In this document: positions 62,288-64,000 of the stretch, piece after piece
Layout: the number at the start of each line of letters is the position of its first letter
How positions within the stretch are numbered: position 1 is the first letter of the stretch
DNA from: Saccharopolyspora dendranthemae
GTDB lineage: Bacteria > Actinomycetota > Actinomycetes > Mycobacteriales > Pseudonocardiaceae
DNA length: 64,000 nt
Reading direction: 5' to 3'
Assembly: GCF_007829955.1 (NCBI RefSeq)
Contig: NZ_VIWX01000002.1
Location: forward strand, 558,001 to 622,000
Program-made: the position numbers and the translations under genes
Notes under the pieces: generated by a model
Databases searched by the model: none
Told to the model about the DNA's origin: nothing
Seen by the model: only the letters and a program-made list of their open reading frames with translations

Positions 62288-63547
62288 GTGACGACTTATG
62301 CCGAATTCGACGGCGAGCGGGTGGAGGTCGGTCCGGGCGGTGAGGCGACGGCGACGTTCACCGTGCGCAACGACACCGACATAGTCGAGGCCTACGAGTT
62401 CGAAGTCGTCGGCGAGTGCGCCGCCTGGACGGCGGTGGTGCCCGAGCGGCTCCCCGTCTACCCGGGCGAGCAGGGCACCGTCACCCTCATCCTGCGCCCG
62501 CCGCTGTCGGCCGACGTGCGCGCCGGCGAGGTTCCGCTCGCCGTCCGGGTCGTCCCCGCCGAGCAATCCGATCTGGTGGCCGTACCGGAGACGACCGTCG
62601 TCATCACCCCGTTCCACCGGTTCCGCGGTGTGCTCACCCCGCAGCGGCGCCGCGCCTGGCGCAGCGGCCGGTTCCTGGTGTCGCTGCACAACCAGGGCAA
62701 CACCCCCGTAGAGGTCCCGCTGTCGGCGACCGATCCCGCGGAGGAACTGAGCTTCTCGTTCAAGTCGGAGCGCATCGGGCTGGAACCCGGCGAACGCACG
62801 GACGTCCGGCTGCGCGCGCGGGCCGGCGGGCTCATCTGGTTCGGAAAACCCGCCGGAAAGCCGTTCCACGTCAACACCTCCACCGGTGCCGAGCCAGGCA
62901 CCGGCGACCCGCTGGGCCAGGAGGAGATCGACGGCGAACTCGTCCAGCTGCCCCTGCTCCCGAAGTGGTTGCTCGCCCTGCTCGCGCTGCTGCTGGCGTT
63001 GCTGCTGTTCTGGTTCACGCTGGCGCTGCCGGTCCTGACGTCCGCCGCGCAGGAAGCCGCCGAGCAGAAGGCGGAACAGCTGGCCGCCGACGGTAAGCTG
63101 GCACCGCCGCAACCGCCCGCCGGGGAGCCCCAACCCGAGGAGCCGGCTGGGGGGCCACCGCCCCCGCCGGTGAACCCGGCCGAGACCGGGGCTCAGCACG
63201 CGGCCACCATCGAGGTGCGCACCCGGCCCGGCGGCACGGGCGCCTCGCCTTACGTCGTCCCGGAAGGCCAGGACTTCTACGTCACCGACCTGGTCCTGGC
63301 GAACTACCAGGGTGACGAAGGTCTGCTCACGATCGAGTTCGACGACCGGACGATCACCACGATCGCCCTGGAGACCTTCCGCAACCAGGACTACCACTGG
63401 GTGACGCCGATCAAGGTCCCGAGCGAGGCCAGGATCGAGGCGACGGTCCGCTGCGCCCGTCCCGGAACCCCGCCGTACGGACCGACGGCGTCGCGCTGCG
63501 TCCAGCAGCTCAACGTCAGCGGGACCCTGGCCGCTGCCCCGCGTTGA
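62288..63547 (+). CDS. CisA-like bitopic membrane protein of the injection system
   Basis: 419 residues from GTG 62288. Residues 1-200 form two immunoglobulin-like beta domains with no signal peptide (VGPGGEATATFTVRNDTD; LHNQGNTPVEVPL), so they should be cytoplasmic. One transmembrane helix lies at about 228-250 (WLLALLALLLALLLFWFTL), followed by an AAQEAAEQKAEQLA helix, a proline-rich stalk and an external domain (about 305-419) with VVPEGQDFYVTDLVLANYQGDEG. The layout matches the Streptomyces eCIS gene product annotated as a hydrolytic protein and studied as CisA, which links cytoplasmic particles to the membrane. Homology is judged by architecture and context only. Confidence 0.72.
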   Translation: MTTYAEFDGERVEVGPGGEATATFTVRNDTDIVEAYEFEVVGECAAWTAVVPERLPVYPGEQGTVTLILRPPLSADVRAGEVPLAVRVVPAEQSDLVAVPETTVVITPFHRFRGVLTPQRRRAWRSGRFLVSLHNQGNTPVEVPLSATDPAEELSFSFKSERIGLEPGERTDVRLRARAGGLIWFGKPAGKPFHVNTSTGAEPGTGDPLGQEEIDGELVQLPLLPKWLLALLALLLALLLFWFTLALPVLTSAAQEAAEQKAEQLAADGKLAPPQPPAGEPQPEEPAGGPPPPPVNPAETGAQHAATIEVRTRPGGTGASPYVVPEGQDFYVTDLVLANYQGDEGLLTIEFDDRTITTIALETFRNQDYHWVTPIKVPSEARIEATVRCARPGTPPYGPTASRCVQQLNVSGTLAAAPR

Positions 63548-63853
63548 GGCCCTTTCGTCCCCTTCCCCGCCCGCCCCGACGGTCGTCTGCCGATGACGGC
63601 GCGGCACGTCAGGCCTGCAGCCGGGGGCAGAGGGCCCCGGAGTTGGCCGTGCGGGTTCCCTTGTCGTGGCGGTGCGCAACGCGGTCGGCGAGCTCCGAAA
63701 TTCGGTTGCACGGGGCGGTCGTCGCCCGCACAGTCGGCTACCAGGATGACGGCACGTCCGCGCCCGTCCCGATCAGCGCGTGAGGGGGTGCGTGATGGGA
63801 ACCCAAGCCGCCGGCTCGGGCACCTGCCGTCTCTCGCGGAGGGAGCAGCAGCC
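63548..63853. other. 306-bp gap without a convincing gene
   Basis: Only weak short frames are present. Apart from the hairpin at 63621-63640 and the GGAGGGAG site for the last gene, I see nothing firm. A TTGCAC at 63706-63711 could be a -35 element but lacks a matching -10. Confidence 0.5.
63621..63640 (+). terminator. Possible terminator of the CisA-like gene
   Basis: CCGGGG-8-CCCCGG, a perfect 6-bp GC stem 74 bp after the stop codon. No T-run follows. Confidence 0.4.
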
Positions 63854-64000
63854 GTGAGGGTCGTGGTCTGCGGCGCGGGAATCGCCGGGCTGGCCTCGGC
63901 GTGGTGGCTGGAACGCGACGGACACGACGTGATGCTCGTCGAGCGGGCTCCCGCGCGGCACGGAGCGGGATACATGCTGGACTGCCAGGAGTCCGGCTAC
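63854..64000 (+). CDS. FAD-dependent oxidoreductase, 5' part only
   Basis: 49 residues from GTG 63854, with GGAGGGAG eight bases upstream; the frame runs off the right edge. The protein opens with VVVCGAGIAGLASAWWLERDGHDVMLVE, seen as the GxGxxG Rossmann motif and the acidic end of the second strand, as in group A flavin monooxygenases. Substrate unknown. Probably not part of the injection system. Confidence 0.82.
   Translation, partial: MRVVVCGAGIAGLASAWWLERDGHDVMLVERAPARHGAGYMLDCQESGY

Noticed and set aside
63795..63857. A 20-codon frame whose stop overlaps the last gene's start (GTGA)
   Set aside because: Possible leader peptide, but it has no clear ribosome binding site or motif and such overlaps arise easily by chance; the last gene has its own strong site.

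Overview
The window is very high-GC DNA with GTG starts, stop/start overlaps (ATGA, GTGA) and large antisense open frames, which points to an actinomycete. The gene content (arylglycine peptide assembly line, LuxR-type regulators, actinobacterial-type contractile injection system) and a palindromic repeat at about 49.4 kb suggest Pseudonocardiales, but that placement is inference.

Region 1 (1-32.6 kb) is the right-hand part of a nonribosomal peptide cluster. It opens with the 3' end of a DpgC-type dioxygenase, an HpgT-type arylglycine aminotransferase and an arginine:X amidinotransferase. Next is a 6195-residue NRPS with six modules: C-A(Thr-like)-T / dual E-C-A-T / C-[A lost]-T / C-A(arylglycine-like)-T / C-A(aliphatic-like)-T / C-A-T-TE. 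Module 3 carries only a vestige of its adenylation domain. The next gene encodes a free-standing A-T-TauD/SyrP-like hydroxylase fusion, the natural candidate to supply a beta-hydroxy residue to module 3 in trans. A glycopeptide-type FADH2 halogenase and a DpgD-like enoyl-CoA hydratase finish the operon. After a 562-bp low-GC gap come a LuxR/ATPase regulator with an N-terminal cysteine cluster, a SnoaL-like protein, a macrolide-type glycosyltransferase and an FkbM methyltransferase. The product is predicted to be a chlorinated, possibly glycosylated, dihydroxyphenylglycine-containing peptide with a guanidino-type building block. The NRPS begins with a condensation domain, and dpgA, dpgB, transport genes and an MbtH gene are not in view, so the cluster must continue to the left.

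Region 2 (32.6-40.9 kb) is an aromatic-degradation island controlled by a LysR regulator: a divergent fumarylacetoacetate-hydrolase (FAH) family gene, then an operon of a second FAH protein, a metallo-beta-lactamase-fold hydrolase, an extradiol dioxygenase, an FAD hydroxylase and an amidohydrolase/decarboxylase. An aldo-keto reductase follows. The two FAH promoters share the same boxes at the same distances.

Region 3 (41.0-63.5 kb) is a contractile injection system (eCIS) of the actinobacterial kind, mostly one long minus-strand operon: TolB-like propeller, cap protein (DUF4255), AAA+ ATPase, DUF4157 cargo-like protein, one sheath, two tubes, two small tail proteins, an 858-residue proline-rich protein, LysM tube-baseplate adaptor, VgrG-like spike, PAAR tip, gp25, baseplate J, tail protein I and a zinc-ribbon membrane protein. 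A LuxR-type regulator and a divergent bitopic membrane protein resembling Streptomyces CisA lie at its 5' end. No tail-fibre gene is seen, which fits a cytoplasmic, membrane-docked system. An FAD-dependent oxidoreductase runs off the right edge.
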